Part shown: positions 1-10,154 of the stretch, piece by piece | Numbering within the stretch: the first letter of the stretch is position 1 | Layout: every line of letters starts with the position of its first letter | Made by a program: the position numbers and the translations under genes | The notes under the pieces: generated by a model | Seen by the model: only the letters and a program-made list of their open reading frames with translations | The model's database searches: none | Told to the model about the DNA's origin: nothing | DNA from: an uncultured Bacteroidales bacterium | GTDB lineage: Bacteria > Bacteroidota > Bacteroidia > Bacteroidales > Paludibacteraceae | DNA: 44,351 nt | NCBI GenBank assembly: GCA_902782665.1 | Contig: CACZOA010000070.1 | Span: 1-44,351, forward strand | Direction: 5' to 3'

Positions 1-177
1 GTCATGAATGACAAGAAAACAGCATAACGCAGAAAACAAAATGCAAGAAAACTATTAGCATGTTTTTTAATGTTTTGTTTTTCCAGATTTATAGATAAAT
101 TTAGGTAAATATCGAATTTATGTTTAAAAACAAATTTAATAGAATGGCAAACCGATTTTATATTAAATTGTTTTCAC

Positions 178-185
178 TATATTTG
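178..185 (+). promoter_or_regulatory. Probable Bacteroidetes -7 promoter element before the glycosyltransferase
   Basis: TATATTTG matches the Bacteroidetes -7 consensus TAnnTTTG. It lies 21 bases before the ATG at 207, which would give a short leader of about 15 bases. The -33 TTTG is not well preserved (only a TTTT near 156-159). Bases 1-177 are AT-rich and show no gene or other clear structure. Confidence 0.4.
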
Positions 186-206
186 CAATAGAAATATGTA
201 ATAGAA

Positions 207-956
207 ATGAGCGGCTTAGTTATAATACCGACATACAATGAGAAAGAAAATGTGGAAAACATATGCAGAGCAGTCTTTGAATTGCCTGAGGGTTTCCATG
301 TGTTGATCATTGACGACGGTTCGCCAGACGGCACAGCAGACATTGTCAAAAGAATGATGCAGGATGAGTTTTCAGACCGTCTGTTTATTATTGAAAGACC
401 AGGAAAACTTGGTCTTGGCACAGCGTATCTTACTGGTTTCAAGTGGGCAATTGAGAAAAAGTACGATTTCATTTTCGAGATGGACGCAGACTTCTCTCAT
501 AATCCGTTGGATTTAAGAAAGCTTTATGCAGCCTGCAACGAAGAAGGTGCTGATGTCGCAATCGGATCACGTTACGTAACTGGAGTGAATGTTGTGAATT
601 GGCCAATCGGACGAGTATTGATGTCGTATTTTGCATCGAAGTATGTAAGAATAGTCACAGGAATGAACATCCACGACACCACAGCCGGATTCAAATGTTA
701 CCGACGTGAGGTGTTGGAAACAATCGGTTTGGATACAATCAAACTCAAAGGTTATGGTTTCCAGATCGAGATGAAATATACTGCTTACAAATGTGGATTT
801 ACCATCAAAGAAGTTCCTATTATCTTCATCAACCGAGTGTTGGGAGTATCTAAGATGTCTGGAGGAATTTTTGGAGAAGCATTGTTTGGTGTGATGGGAT
901 TACGTCTACGAAGCCTGTTCAAGAAATATCCGCAGAAGCAGCAAAAATCTAATTAG
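207..956 (+). CDS. Polyprenol monophosphomannose synthase-like glycosyltransferase (GT2)
   Basis: A 249-residue family 2 glycosyltransferase of the Dpm1 type, which moves a sugar (typically mannose from GDP-mannose) to a polyprenyl phosphate at the cytoplasmic face of the membrane. Visible GT-A features are the N-terminal IPTYNE motif, IIDDGSPDGT (about residues 34-43), the metal-binding EMDADFSH segment (about 91-98) and the later DTTAGFKCY stretch typical of Dpm1-like enzymes. There is no C-terminal membrane domain, so it is the short soluble or peripheral form. It ends 26 bases before dihydroorotase and is probably co-transcribed with it. The sugar donor is inferred from the family and cannot be read from the sequence. 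Confidence 0.85.
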   Translation: MSGLVIIPTYNEKENVENICRAVFELPEGFHVLIIDDGSPDGTADIVKRMMQDEFSDRLFIIERPGKLGLGTAYLTGFKWAIEKKYDFIFEMDADFSHNPLDLRKLYAACNEEGADVAIGSRYVTGVNVVNWPIGRVLMSYFASKYVRIVTGMNIHDTTAGFKCYRREVLETIGLDTIKLKGYGFQIEMKYTAYKCGFTIKEVPIIFINRVLGVSKMSGGIFGEALFGVMGLRLRSLFKKYPQKQQKSN

Positions 957-982
957 GAATTAGGAAAAACTATTTTAATAAT

Positions 983-2332
983 ATGAATACAATATTGATC
1001 AAGGATGCCAAAATCATTAACGACGGCACCTCATATAAAGGATCTTTATTAATTGAGGGTGAGAAAATCTCCAAGATTTTTAGAGACAATATTCCAGACA
1101 GTGTATTGAAGAGTGCTACTGTCATTGACGCTGACGGCAAGTGGGTTTTGCCTGGTGTGATCGACACACATGTACATTTCCGTGAGCCAGGACTTACAGA
1201 GAAAGGTGATTTTGAGAGTGAGAGCCGTGCTGCTGTAGCAGGTGGTGTCACTACTGTGTTTGATATGCCTAACACAAATCCTCAGACTACAACTGCTGCA
1301 TTGGTTGAGCAGAAGGCTGAGATCGCAAGCAAGAAATGTTTGACTAATTATGGATTCTACATTGGCGCTACAAACGAGAATGTGGATGAAATCAAGAATA
1401 TCGATCCTAAGGCTGTTGCCGGTGTGAAGATTTTCATGGGAATCAGCACTGGAGGAATGTTGGTGAACTCTAAGCAGAGTCTTGAGGACATTTTCGCTTC
1501 AGCTAAGGTTCCTGTTGTGACTCACAATGAGGATGAGGCTATGATCAAGGCTAACACTGAGGCTATCAAGGCTAAATATCCAGAAGGTCAGGTGCCTATT
1601 TCGGAGCATATGTTCATCCGTTCATCAGACGCTTGCTACAAGTGCACATCTTTCGTCATCGACCTTGCAAAGAAGCATGGCACTCAGCTTCATGTCCTTC
1701 ACTTGTCTACAAAGAAGGAGATTGCTTTGTTTGAGCGTAATGTTGATATAGAAAACAAGAAGATTACAGCTGAGGTTTGTCCTAACTACCTATGGTTTGA
1801 TGAGACAGACTACGACCGTTTGGGAGCAAAGATCAAATGTAATCCTGCAATCAAGAAGGAGAAGAGCCGTGAGAATCTGCTTAAGGGACTTGAGCAGGGA
1901 AGCATCGACACAGTAGCGTCTGACCACTCCCCTCACCTATTGAGCCAGAAGCAGGGCGACGCTTTGACAGCCGCTTCCGGTATCCCAAGCATCCAGCACA
2001 CATTGCCAATGATGCTTCAGCTTGCAAAGAAGGGTAATTTCACTCGTGAGCAGGTGGTTGAGAAGATGTGTCACAACCCAGCTAAGATTTTCAAGGTTGA
2101 GAAGCGTGGTTTCATCAGAAAGGGATATTATGCGGATCTTGTGATTGTATCACCTGATGATCCATACACAATCGAAGAGAAAGACTTACTTTACAAGTGT
2201 GGTTGGTCGCCAATGGTTGGTGAGCAGCTTCAATACAAAGTGACTCAGACTTTTGTCAATGGTAACCTTGTTTATGATGAGGGTAAAATCAATGGCGATA
2301 AGAAGGGTCAGAGAGTAAGCTTCGACAGATAA
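983..2332 (+). CDS. pyrC: Dihydroorotase
   Basis: A 449-residue amidohydrolase matching class I dihydroorotase, which cyclises N-carbamoyl-aspartate to dihydroorotate in pyrimidine synthesis. The metal-binding DTHVHFREPG motif starts near residue 61. The segments VKIFMG (carboxylated Lys region), THNED, LHVLHLST (His ligand) and ASDHSPH (catalytic Asp) follow in the expected order. Length fits the long bacterial class, which shares its fold with allantoinase and hydantoinase; the REPG and SDHSPH signatures favour dihydroorotase. Other pyrimidine genes (pyrB, pyrI) lie 33 kb away on the other strand, so the pathway is dispersed here. Confidence 0.92.
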   Translation: MNTILIKDAKIINDGTSYKGSLLIEGEKISKIFRDNIPDSVLKSATVIDADGKWVLPGVIDTHVHFREPGLTEKGDFESESRAAVAGGVTTVFDMPNTNPQTTTAALVEQKAEIASKKCLTNYGFYIGATNENVDEIKNIDPKAVAGVKIFMGISTGGMLVNSKQSLEDIFASAKVPVVTHNEDEAMIKANTEAIKAKYPEGQVPISEHMFIRSSDACYKCTSFVIDLAKKHGTQLHVLHLSTKKEIALFERNVDIENKKITAEVCPNYLWFDETDYDRLGAKIKCNPAIKKEKSRENLLKGLEQGSIDTVASDHSPHLLSQKQGDALTAASGIPSIQHTLPMMLQLAKKGNFTREQVVEKMCHNPAKIFKVEKRGFIRKGYYADLVIVSPDDPYTIEEKDLLYKCGWSPMVGEQLQYKVTQTFVNGNLVYDEGKINGDKKGQRVSFDR

Positions 2333-2351
2333 TAAAATTCGAAGTGCAAAA

Positions 2352-2380
2352 TTCTAAATGCTAAGTTTGGCATTTTAGGA
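2352..2380 (+). terminator. Possible weak hairpin after pyrC
   Basis: Bases 2352-2361 pair with 2370-2380 (about ten base pairs with one bulged A and one G-U pair), followed by a T/A-rich stretch. It may be a weak terminator or attenuator between pyrC and the small gene at 2404. The loop also contains TAAGTTTG, which resembles a -7 promoter box, so the element may be a promoter instead. Confidence 0.3.
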
Positions 2381-2403
2381 TTATAATTTAAATTCAACGC
2401 TAA

Positions 2404-2655
2404 ATGAAAAAGAGATTAACGTATAACGAGTTTAGGTTGTTGCGCGACAATCTCCCTCATGGAGCAATCGACACAATAGCCAATCGTTTGGGAATCACAG
2501 CAGACGAAGTAAGGTTCTACTTTCATGCGACTGCTGAGGATGGAGTGCCAACAATCTCCGGAGTTCATCACGAAGAAGGCCCCGATGGAGGTTTCGTTGA
2601 ACTGGATGATTTGACAATCCTTGATGCGGCGTTGGAATTGATAAATAAAAAATAA
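2404..2655 (+). CDS. Small conserved hypothetical protein (83 aa)
   Basis: An 83-residue protein with an N-terminal segment (YNEFRLLRDNLPHGAI, then IANRLGITADEVRFYF) that reads like a helix-turn-helix: a helix, a short turn and the phrase 'RLGIT..EV'. The C-terminal half is acidic and glycine-rich (HHEEGPDGGFVELDD). No family name is recognised. It could be a small DNA-binding regulator, but that rests only on the HTH-like phrasing. It is followed by a strong terminator and so forms the end of the glycosyltransferase-pyrC transcript or its own unit. Confidence 0.6.
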   Translation: MKKRLTYNEFRLLRDNLPHGAIDTIANRLGITADEVRFYFHATAEDGVPTISGVHHEEGPDGGFVELDDLTILDAALELINKK

Positions 2656-2669
2656 GCATCATAAGATTC

Positions 2670-2703
2670 CCCCTTATAGGCGTAAATGTACGTCTATAAG
2701 GGG
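2670..2703 (+). terminator. Strong intrinsic terminator
   Basis: CCCCTTATAG at 2670-2679 pairs perfectly with CTATAAGGGG at 2694-2703; the stem extends inward through G-U, C-G, G-C and two A-T pairs, and the hairpin is followed by ATTTTTATAA. It closes the transcript of the gene ending at 2655. Confidence 0.85.
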
Positions 2704-2841
2704 ATTTTTATAAAACACATGATCTCAGTTGTCGTAAACGAGGTATGCCAAGAGCGTAATGCTTTTTCCACGCCATTACAGAATGTCCGCAATGACAATC
2801 TGTAGAATCAAATGGACAACACCTAAATTTTAGAAAAAATA

Positions 2842-5800
2842 GTGTCACTTAGAAAAATCTTTACACTGATTCTTTCTTTATTTCTTTTGCTGGCTAATGC
2901 CGAGGTTATGCATACTGAAAGGTTTTCGGAGCACAACAGCGGTCTGCCGTCTATGGCTACTGGTGTGGCAAAAGGTAATGATGGATTTGTGTGGGTGTCG
3001 ACACTTGATGGTATATGCAGGTATGATGGCTATCAGTTCAAGACCTATCGTGCCAATCCGTCGGACTACAACACATCTATCAGTAATCAGTTCATAAAGA
3101 TTCTTTGTATTGACAACACTACATTCGCCTTGCTTAACAATAATGGCCAAGCTTTCATTTTTTCCGCTAAAGACAAAAGTTTCAGACTTTATCCTTCTCT
3201 AGAACGTTTCAACGCATCTGATTTTTTCTATGTCACTGATATCTCGCTAGATGCGGATAAAAACCTGTATCTTGTTTCCCCAAATAAAAAATTGAAAATC
3301 CCGTATGGGCAGGAAGATGAAGTAGACGCAGGGAACGCCAAACTGCTCAGCGTCAACAGCTATTATGCCGCTGATACTGTCGGAGTCAGTTGGAATATAG
3401 AAGGAGGTGCTTTGATTAAGAAGGTTGAAGGAAACCCGTCTTTCATCCGTAAGAAAATCACAACTGTTGATTCTTATTCGACATTCAATGATGTCGTTTG
3501 CACTGCCACAGACGCGGATGGCAACATCTGGATCGCATTGCAGAGTTCGGAAGTGGCTATAATGTCTCCGAATGACAATGTCAAATTTTTGTCGGAGACC
3601 GGTTCAACAGAAGCTTTCCACACTCAGTTCGACAAGATCAACACTATTGAGGTCAGCCGACAAGGTGGTGTGTGGCTTGGTGGAGACAACGGCGTCTACA
3701 GGGTGATAAAGGATGGTAACGGATATAAAGCGACAAAATATGAGAAGAAAAACTGTATTGTGACTGATATCCTGGAGGATTCACGCAAGAATATATGGGT
3801 GGCGACAGAGAGAAAAGGTCTGATGCTTCTTGTGGAATCAGCAAAGGATAGTTTCATTACAATGGAGAATGAATGGAAATTTTCCTACCCTCCTACTCTG
3901 TTCAAGATAAACTGTTTGTTTGAGGATTATCAGGGAGTCGTATGGTTGGGGTCTCCTGATGGTATAACATTGTTAGACAATCAGTTCGATAAACCTGCTG
4001 ATATCAAATTCTTCTTCTATAATTCAGAAACTACCAACCTGCAATATTCTTTTATCACGGATATCAAGGAAGATGATGAGCATAAGATATGGATCTCCAC
4101 ATTTGGTGGCGGAATATACTACTGTGGAAGCGACAGAATGCTTGGAGTCCCTCTTGAATTGCAGAAATTGGATCTGGTGAAAGAGCCGTTGGATTCAGAG
4201 ATTGTGTTGGCTCTCTACCCTACCAAGAATTCTAGAATCTGTGTGCTGACTCAGAAATCATTTGTCGTGATAAACAGCAAGAGCGACAAGACTCAATATT
4301 TTAACTTCGGTAATGGAGCTGTCCTTCGAAGCAATTCGATCAAGCGTCATACGAATGATATGGTGACAATCGCGTCGAATTCAGGCTTTTATATAGTCAA
4401 CACTTCACAATTGAATCAAATAGAGTATGATCCTTCTATCATCCTGTCGGAATTCAAATTTTTGAAGAGTGCTGACGACGAGGATAATATGGATGACATC
4501 AATACAGTCAGTAATGTAGAGCTGGAGCATGACAACAAGGATTTCTCTATCCGTTTCGCAAGCACAGACTATCGTTCTGGCACACAGATTCGTTATGCCT
4601 ACCGTCTATACCCATTCAGTGATAAATGGACTTACACGAATGAGCCAGTAGCGTCTTACACTAATATCCCTTATGGAAAATATGAATTGACTATCAGATG
4701 CACCAACAGCGATGGCAATTGGAGCAGTCACGAAAGGAAATTGAATATCACCGTCTTACCATCTAATTGGGAGACTCCATGGGCATATCTCCTGTATTTT
4801 TTGATTCTTTGTCTTTTCATTGCGGGAATTGTGTACGCATATAGCCGTTTCTATCGTCTGCGTACAAAAATGGAGCTCGACGCTGAATTGAGCGAGGAGA
4901 AGATGAGATTCTTCACTGATATCTCCCATGAGATTCGTACTCCATTGACTTTGATCTCGGCTCCGATTGAGAAATTGAGTTCAAGCCCGACACTTACGGA
5001 TGACGAGCAAAAACTGGTTGGTGTGATGAGGAAGAATACACAGCGAATGACGAAGATGATAGACCAGTTGCTTGATTTCAGCAAGTTCTCTTCACATCAT
5101 ATCGAGCTGAATCTAAACAAATTCAAGATTTCGGATATTTTCGACAGCCTTTCGAAGATTTTCCAGACGAAGAGTCAGGAAAAGAATATAACTCTTTCGT
5201 TTGCAAATAATGTCGGAGACGCTCCTATTATTGCCGATTATGATAAGATGGAGACGGTGATGATAAACCTTGTGTCGAATGCGATGAAATTCACTCCTGT
5301 CGACGGTAACATCATAGTCGGAGCAAATAAGGATGGCGATAATCTGATCCTGACGGTTACCGATAACGGCTGTGGAATTGATAAAAAAGAGTTGTCGTCG
5401 ATCTTCAACAGGTTTATGACGAACAGCCACAACATGGAGCTAGGCAAAGGAATCGGACTGTCGATTGTAAAGGAGATTGTGGACAAACATGGTGGAAAGA
5501 TCACCGTCGACAGCGAAAAAGGCAAAGGCTCGAAATTCACAGTGACTATTCCTATGAGCAATGCCTCTTATGTGGAGAAAGATTTCTACGACGAGAGTCC
5601 TACACAAACAGAGAGCGTCCATTCGCATAGCAATTACACGATTCTTATTAATGAGGATAATGCCGAGTTGCGACGCTTCATCGTCGATACTTTGTCTGGC
5701 GACTACACGGTAATCGAGGCTGAGGATGGCAGAATCGGTGTGGAAAAGACGAAGGAATATATGCCGGATCTTGTGATCACCGACATCATGATGCCACATA

Positions 5801-6399
5801 TGGATGGTCAGGAATATTGTGCGGAAGTGAAGCAGTATGCCGACACTTCACATATCCCAGTGGTGATGCTTACTGCAAAGACAGATATGCAGAGCAAACT
5901 TGATCTGCTTAAGATCGGAGCTACCGACTATATAACCAAGCCGTTCAGCATGGCATATCTGAAGGCAAGGATCGCCAATATCATTTCCGAAAGAGAGATG
6001 CTACAGCGATTCTATCAGAAATCGTTGATCGAGGCAGACAAGGATATTGTTGTTGAGAAGAAAGATGCGGAGTCGCCAGATATGCGTGAGGCGAGCGCGA
6101 TCATTGATGCGGTGACGGAGATAATTCCGGATTTTGATGCCACTGTGGATACGCTTGCCGACAAGTTGAAGATCTCACGCACTGCCCTATCCGCCAAGTG
6201 TAAGACATACTTCAGTCTGACTCCAAATGAAGTGATACGTGATGTCAGATTACGCAGAGCTGTGGAGTTGATGAAGACCACAGATATGAATATCCAGCAG
6301 ATCTCGATTGAGATAGGTATTGCCGACCAAAGATATTTCTCACGTGTTTTCAAGGCTAAATACGGAGTGACTCCGAGTGAGTATCGAGGAAATGCGTAA
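2842..6399 (+). CDS. Hybrid two-component system sensor/regulator (HTCS)
   Basis: A 1185-residue one-piece sensor-regulator of the Bacteroidetes HTCS type. The start is GTG at 2842: an in-frame stop at 2824 leaves no earlier ATG, and a signal peptide (SLRKIFTLILSLFLLLANA) follows directly. Order of domains: periplasmic two-component propeller repeats (about 30-540, with phrases such as VWVSTLDGICRYDG and IWISTFGGGIYY), a Y_Y_Y domain (about 570-635), a membrane segment near 647-670, HisKA with phospho-acceptor His696 in DISHEIRTPL, HATPase (NLVSNAMKFTP, DNGCGI, GKGIGLSIV), a receiver with Asp981 in ITDIMMPHMDG, and an AraC-type HTH (about 1080-1185). Such proteins usually bind an oligosaccharide breakdown product and switch on a neighbouring polysaccharide utilisation locus. 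No such locus is adjacent; only an orphan SusD lies 15 kb away. Confidence 0.93.
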   Translation: MSLRKIFTLILSLFLLLANAEVMHTERFSEHNSGLPSMATGVAKGNDGFVWVSTLDGICRYDGYQFKTYRANPSDYNTSISNQFIKILCIDNTTFALLNNNGQAFIFSAKDKSFRLYPSLERFNASDFFYVTDISLDADKNLYLVSPNKKLKIPYGQEDEVDAGNAKLLSVNSYYAADTVGVSWNIEGGALIKKVEGNPSFIRKKITTVDSYSTFNDVVCTATDADGNIWIALQSSEVAIMSPNDNVKFLSETGSTEAFHTQFDKINTIEVSRQGGVWLGGDNGVYRVIKDGNGYKATKYEKKNCIVTDILEDSRKNIWVATERKGLMLLVESAKDSFITMENEWKFSYPPTLFKINCLFEDYQGVVWLGSPDGITLLDNQFDKPADIKFFFYNSETTNLQYSFITDIKEDDEHKIWISTFGGGIYYCGSDRMLGVPLELQKLDLVKEPLDSEIVLALYPTKNSRICVLTQKSFVVINSKSDKTQYFNFGNGAVLRSNSIKRHTNDMVTIASNSGFYIVNTSQLNQIEYDPSIILSEFKFLKSADDEDNMDDINTVSNVELEHDNKDFSIRFASTDYRSGTQIRYAYRLYPFSDKWTYTNEPVASYTNIPYGKYELTIRCTNSDGNWSSHERKLNITVLPSNWETPWAYLLYFLILCLFIAGIVYAYSRFYRLRTKMELDAELSEEKMRFFTDISHEIRTPLTLISAPIEKLSSSPTLTDDEQKLVGVMRKNTQRMTKMIDQLLDFSKFSSHHIELNLNKFKISDIFDSLSKIFQTKSQEKNITLSFANNVGDAPIIADYDKMETVMINLVSNAMKFTPVDGNIIVGANKDGDNLILTVTDNGCGIDKKELSSIFNRFMTNSHNMELGKGIGLSIVKEIVDKHGGKITVDSEKGKGSKFTVTIPMSNASYVEKDFYDESPTQTESVHSHSNYTILINEDNAELRRFIVDTLSGDYTVIEAEDGRIGVEKTKEYMPDLVITDIMMPHMDGQEYCAEVKQYADTSHIPVVMLTAKTDMQSKLDLLKIGATDYITKPFSMAYLKARIANIISEREMLQRFYQKSLIEADKDIVVEKKDAESPDMREASAIIDAVTEIIPDFDATVDTLADKLKISRTALSAKCKTYFSLTPNEVIRDVRLRRAVELMKTTDMNIQQISIEIGIADQRYFSRVFKAKYGVTPSEYRGNA

Positions 6400-6524
6400 T
6401 TCATAATTGTCGGGATGACATTTTACGCTGTCAGCATTAGCCGTCGCTTAAATGCAAAAAATCTTTCGTGTCTCACAAAATTTCAATAATTTTACCCAAA
6501 TAAAATTGACAGACTTTAATATAT

Positions 6525-8849
6525 ATGGATAGCTCACACAGCCAAATTGTTTCTCTTATCTGGAATATTGCGGATGATGTTCTCCGTGATGTCTTCCTTC
6601 GTGGTCAGTATCGTGATGTAATTCTACCGATGGTGGTGCTGCGTCGACTTGATGCCCTTCTTGAACCTACCAAAGCTGAGGTGGAAGAGGAAATAAAGGA
6701 GAATGGCGGTGTGGATGACATTGATGAGGGTATCTTCACTGATATCACTGGTCTGTCTTATTTCAACACTAGCAAATGGACATTGAACCGTCTGAAATCA
6801 CAGGCTACAGACAATAACGACCTGCTTTACAATAATTTTGTGGAGTATCTGAACGGCTATAGTGAGAATGTCCGTGATGTGCTAAAGAATTTCGAATACT
6901 ACAACAAAGCCAGGAAACTTGCCGACAACGACCGTCTGCTTTCCATGATCGAGCGTATCACTGATCCCCGTATCAATCTGACGGATAAGGAAGCTACAGA
7001 TCCGGATGGCTTGATTCTGCCTGCCCTTACAAATATCGGAATGGGCACGGTGTTTGAGGAACTGCTTCGCAAATTCAACGAGGAGAACAATGAGGAGGCT
7101 GGTGAACACTTCACTCCACGTGATGCCATCTCTTTGCTAGCCCACCTAATTTTCGAACCTGTCAAGGATAATCTTCCAAAGATCATCACTCTCTACGACC
7201 CTGCTTGTGGTTCGGGTGGTATGCTGACGGAAGGTCGTGAGTATCTGTTGGAAATCGGAGTCAAAAGCAATGCTATCCAGCTTGCCGGCACGGAGATAAA
7301 CCCTGAGACATACGCTATCTGTAAATCCGACCTGATCATCAAAGGTGTGGATCCAAGCGGAATGAAACTTGGCAACACTATCACTGAGGATTCTTTTGCG
7401 GACAAGTCTTTCGGATATATGCTGACTAATCCTCCTTATGGCAAGTCTTGGAAGACAGATAAGGATAAGATTTATCACGATAAAGCTTTGCTCGACAGCC
7501 GTTTTGAACTGAAACTGACCAATTTCGCAGGAGAGGAAGAGGTCTTAGACTGTACCCCACGTACATCTGACGGTCAGCTTCTGTTTATTTTGGAGGAGGT
7601 CGACAAGATGAAACCATTGACATTTCAGCCACAGGGATCCCGCGTCGCATCCATTCATAATGGATCCAGCCTATTTACAGGAGACGCAGGAAGTGGTGAG
7701 AGCAATATCCGTCGCTACTTGATAGAGAATGATTTGGTGGATGCCATTATCCAATTGCCTAATAATATCTTCTATAATACAGGTATCTCCACATACGTAT
7801 GGATTCTCACAAACAAAAAAGCGGAGAATCGCAAAGAAAAGGTACAGCTTATCGACGCTTCACAAGCTTTCGAAAAATTGAGAAAGAATCAGGGATCACG
7901 AAACTGTACCATCTCAGACCAGTTCAGAGACGCCATTTTGAAGGTGTATATGGATTTTGTGGAGCAAGAGGCGACGGAAGAGACAAAGCTTGGATCTAAG
8001 ATCTTCGACGGTGATGATTTCCGCTACTTCAATGTCACGATTGAGCGACCCCTACGTCTGAAAAGCCAGTTCAACGCTCTTAAGATAGATGAGATGCTTT
8101 TCGACAGTTCTGATATAGAAATAAGCAAATGGCTCTACCAGACCTACGGAAAGAGTGTTTTCAGCGGACTTGATTCCGAGATTCCGAATATCAAGGAGTA
8201 TTTGAATGAGAATGAGATAAAGATGACAGACAAGAAACTGGCATCCCATCTGGATCCAAAGAAATGGAGAGAACGCAATGAAATTCAGTTTGTGGCAAAA
8301 GAACTTATGCATGCCATCGGTACAGACGTGTTTATGAATTTCAATAAATTCTCCGAGCTGATTGTGGAGAAAGCTAAGAACTTAGAAATCAAAGCGTCAG
8401 CATCCGTTCTCAACACAATTGCAAAAGCGATGTCTGTGCCCGATCCTTCCGCTGAGCCTGTTGTGAAAAAGATACATAAAGCAAACAGCAAGGACATTGA
8501 GAAATTGGAAACAGTGTTCGGCATCAAAGAGGAAATGCTTGCCGACTATGGATTTAAGAAAGGAGATAAAAACACCTATATCGAATACGAGACCGACAGC
8601 GACTTGCGAGACAGCGAGAAGATACCGGTAAAGGAAGACATCTACGAATACTTCCAGAGGGAAGTCCGTCCGTATGTCGACGACGCATGGATCAACCTCC
8701 CTCCTACCAAGATAGGCTGTGAGATAAGTTTCAACAAGTATTTCTACAAGCCAGCTCCACTTCGTTCCCTAGCTGAGAATGAAGCAGATATCCTTGCCCT
8801 TGACGAACAGAGCCAAGGCTTCATTAAATCACTATTTGAAATGAAGTAA
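6525..8849 (+). CDS. hsdM: Type I restriction-modification methyltransferase subunit (HsdM)
   Basis: A 774-residue N6-adenine DNA methyltransferase. The N-terminal helical HsdM domain (IWNIADDVLRDVFLRGQYRD) is followed by the SAM-binding motif DPACGSGG (from residue 225) and the catalytic NPPY motif (N302-Y305). The protein is longer than the classical ~520 residues: after the methylase core there is an extra C-terminal region of about 250 residues (with EYFQREVRPYVDDAWI near the end), a form common in this HsdM subfamily. It is the first gene of the island; hsdS begins four bases after its stop. No convincing consensus promoter is visible in 6400-6524. Confidence 0.93.
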   Translation: MDSSHSQIVSLIWNIADDVLRDVFLRGQYRDVILPMVVLRRLDALLEPTKAEVEEEIKENGGVDDIDEGIFTDITGLSYFNTSKWTLNRLKSQATDNNDLLYNNFVEYLNGYSENVRDVLKNFEYYNKARKLADNDRLLSMIERITDPRINLTDKEATDPDGLILPALTNIGMGTVFEELLRKFNEENNEEAGEHFTPRDAISLLAHLIFEPVKDNLPKIITLYDPACGSGGMLTEGREYLLEIGVKSNAIQLAGTEINPETYAICKSDLIIKGVDPSGMKLGNTITEDSFADKSFGYMLTNPPYGKSWKTDKDKIYHDKALLDSRFELKLTNFAGEEEVLDCTPRTSDGQLLFILEEVDKMKPLTFQPQGSRVASIHNGSSLFTGDAGSGESNIRRYLIENDLVDAIIQLPNNIFYNTGISTYVWILTNKKAENRKEKVQLIDASQAFEKLRKNQGSRNCTISDQFRDAILKVYMDFVEQEATEETKLGSKIFDGDDFRYFNVTIERPLRLKSQFNALKIDEMLFDSSDIEISKWLYQTYGKSVFSGLDSEIPNIKEYLNENEIKMTDKKLASHLDPKKWRERNEIQFVAKELMHAIGTDVFMNFNKFSELIVEKAKNLEIKASASVLNTIAKAMSVPDPSAEPVVKKIHKANSKDIEKLETVFGIKEEMLADYGFKKGDKNTYIEYETDSDLRDSEKIPVKEDIYEYFQREVRPYVDDAWINLPPTKIGCEISFNKYFYKPAPLRSLAENEADILALDEQSQGFIKSLFEMK

Positions 8850-8852
8850 GGT

Positions 8853-10154
8853 ATGGAGAAATATAGTGAATATAAAGATAGTGGTGTGCAATGGCTTGGA
8901 GAAATTCCGAGTCATTGGGATGTTATATCTTTGAAGCATTTAGCTAATATTTCATCTGGTTCTACACCGAGTTCTTCAGTGGAAAAATATTGGAATGGAA
9001 ATGTGAGATGGATTACACCTGCAGATTTTAAGACAGAAACAAAATATGTTAGCTGTGGTATTAGAAATATTACTGAAGAAGGTGTTTCCGCTTGCTCTAC
9101 TGTTGTATTACCTCAAAATAGTGTGGTTTTTTCAAAGAGAGCTCCTGTTGGGCAAGTTTCAATTACAACAGAAGAATTATGCGTTAATCAAGGATGTATA
9201 GCATGTGTTCCTAACTCAAAAGTTATATCTACATTTTTATATTATTTACTTAGTGTATATAGGAATGAGTTTGATTTTTTTAGTGTAGGAACTACATTCA
9301 GGGAAATATCATTAAAAGAATTTTCTAGTTTTAAGGTTTCGGTTCCTTCTATATTGGAACAAGAATTAATCGTTAAATATTTAGACTCCGCCACATCCAA
9401 GATAGACACCGCAATATCTCAGCAGAAGAAGATGATAGAGTTGCTGAACGAGCGAAAGCAGATCATCATCAACAATGCCGTCACCAAAGGACTCGATCCA
9501 AATGTGAAGATGAAGGATAGCGGTGTGGATTGGATTGGGGAGATACCGGAAGGTTGGGAGGTGAGGAAGCTGAAGCATATTGCAAAAACCAATAGTGGAT
9601 CAACACCTAGGTCTATTTCAGGAAAAGATAATCCTCAGTCTACTATTAAATGGGTACGTACTACTGATTTAAAAAATTCACATATAACAGACACATCGGA
9701 ATATCTTTCTATTAACGAAATGAAATCAGCGAGCTGTCCTTTGTTTCCAAAAGGAACTGTGCTTATTTCAATGTATGGTGGAGAAGGTTCATTTGGAAAG
9801 TTGGGATTATTAGATACAGAAGCTACCATAAACCAGGCTTTATGTTCTATTAATTGCACTGACAAGATTATTCCGGAATTTATTTTCTTTTATCTTCAAG
9901 CAATTCATCCGATATGGATAAAATACGCAATGAGTACTAGAAAAGATCCAAATCTAAATCAACAAACAATTAAAAATATAGACGTAGTTTTTCCGGCAAT
10001 AGACGAACAAATGTACATTGTAAGTGCAATCAATAAAAGTATAATACAAATTGATCGTGCATTAGACAACTTCAACGACCAAATCTCCCTTCTTCAGGAA
10101 CGGAAGCAGATAATAATCAATGAAGTGGTGACGGGGAAAGTGAAAGTGGGATGA
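8853..10154 (+). CDS. hsdS: Type I restriction-modification specificity subunit (HsdS)
   Basis: A 433-residue specificity subunit with two target-recognition domains in tandem. Half 1 opens with KDSGVQWLGEIPSHW and half 2 (about residue 220) with KDSGVDWIGEIPEGW; each half ends in a long helix containing ERKQIIIN (about 200-207 and 416-423). The two TRDs (about 20-170 and 235-390) are AT-rich and differ from each other, while the central spacer (about 9380-9570) is visibly richer in G+C and shares codon use with hsdM. This fits TRD exchange by recombination. The last four bases overlap the start of the next gene (ATGA at 10151-10154). Confidence 0.93.
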   Translation: MEKYSEYKDSGVQWLGEIPSHWDVISLKHLANISSGSTPSSSVEKYWNGNVRWITPADFKTETKYVSCGIRNITEEGVSACSTVVLPQNSVVFSKRAPVGQVSITTEELCVNQGCIACVPNSKVISTFLYYLLSVYRNEFDFFSVGTTFREISLKEFSSFKVSVPSILEQELIVKYLDSATSKIDTAISQQKKMIELLNERKQIIINNAVTKGLDPNVKMKDSGVDWIGEIPEGWEVRKLKHIAKTNSGSTPRSISGKDNPQSTIKWVRTTDLKNSHITDTSEYLSINEMKSASCPLFPKGTVLISMYGGEGSFGKLGLLDTEATINQALCSINCTDKIIPEFIFFYLQAIHPIWIKYAMSTRKDPNLNQQTIKNIDVVFPAIDEQMYIVSAINKSIIQIDRALDNFNDQISLLQERKQIIINEVVTGKVKVG

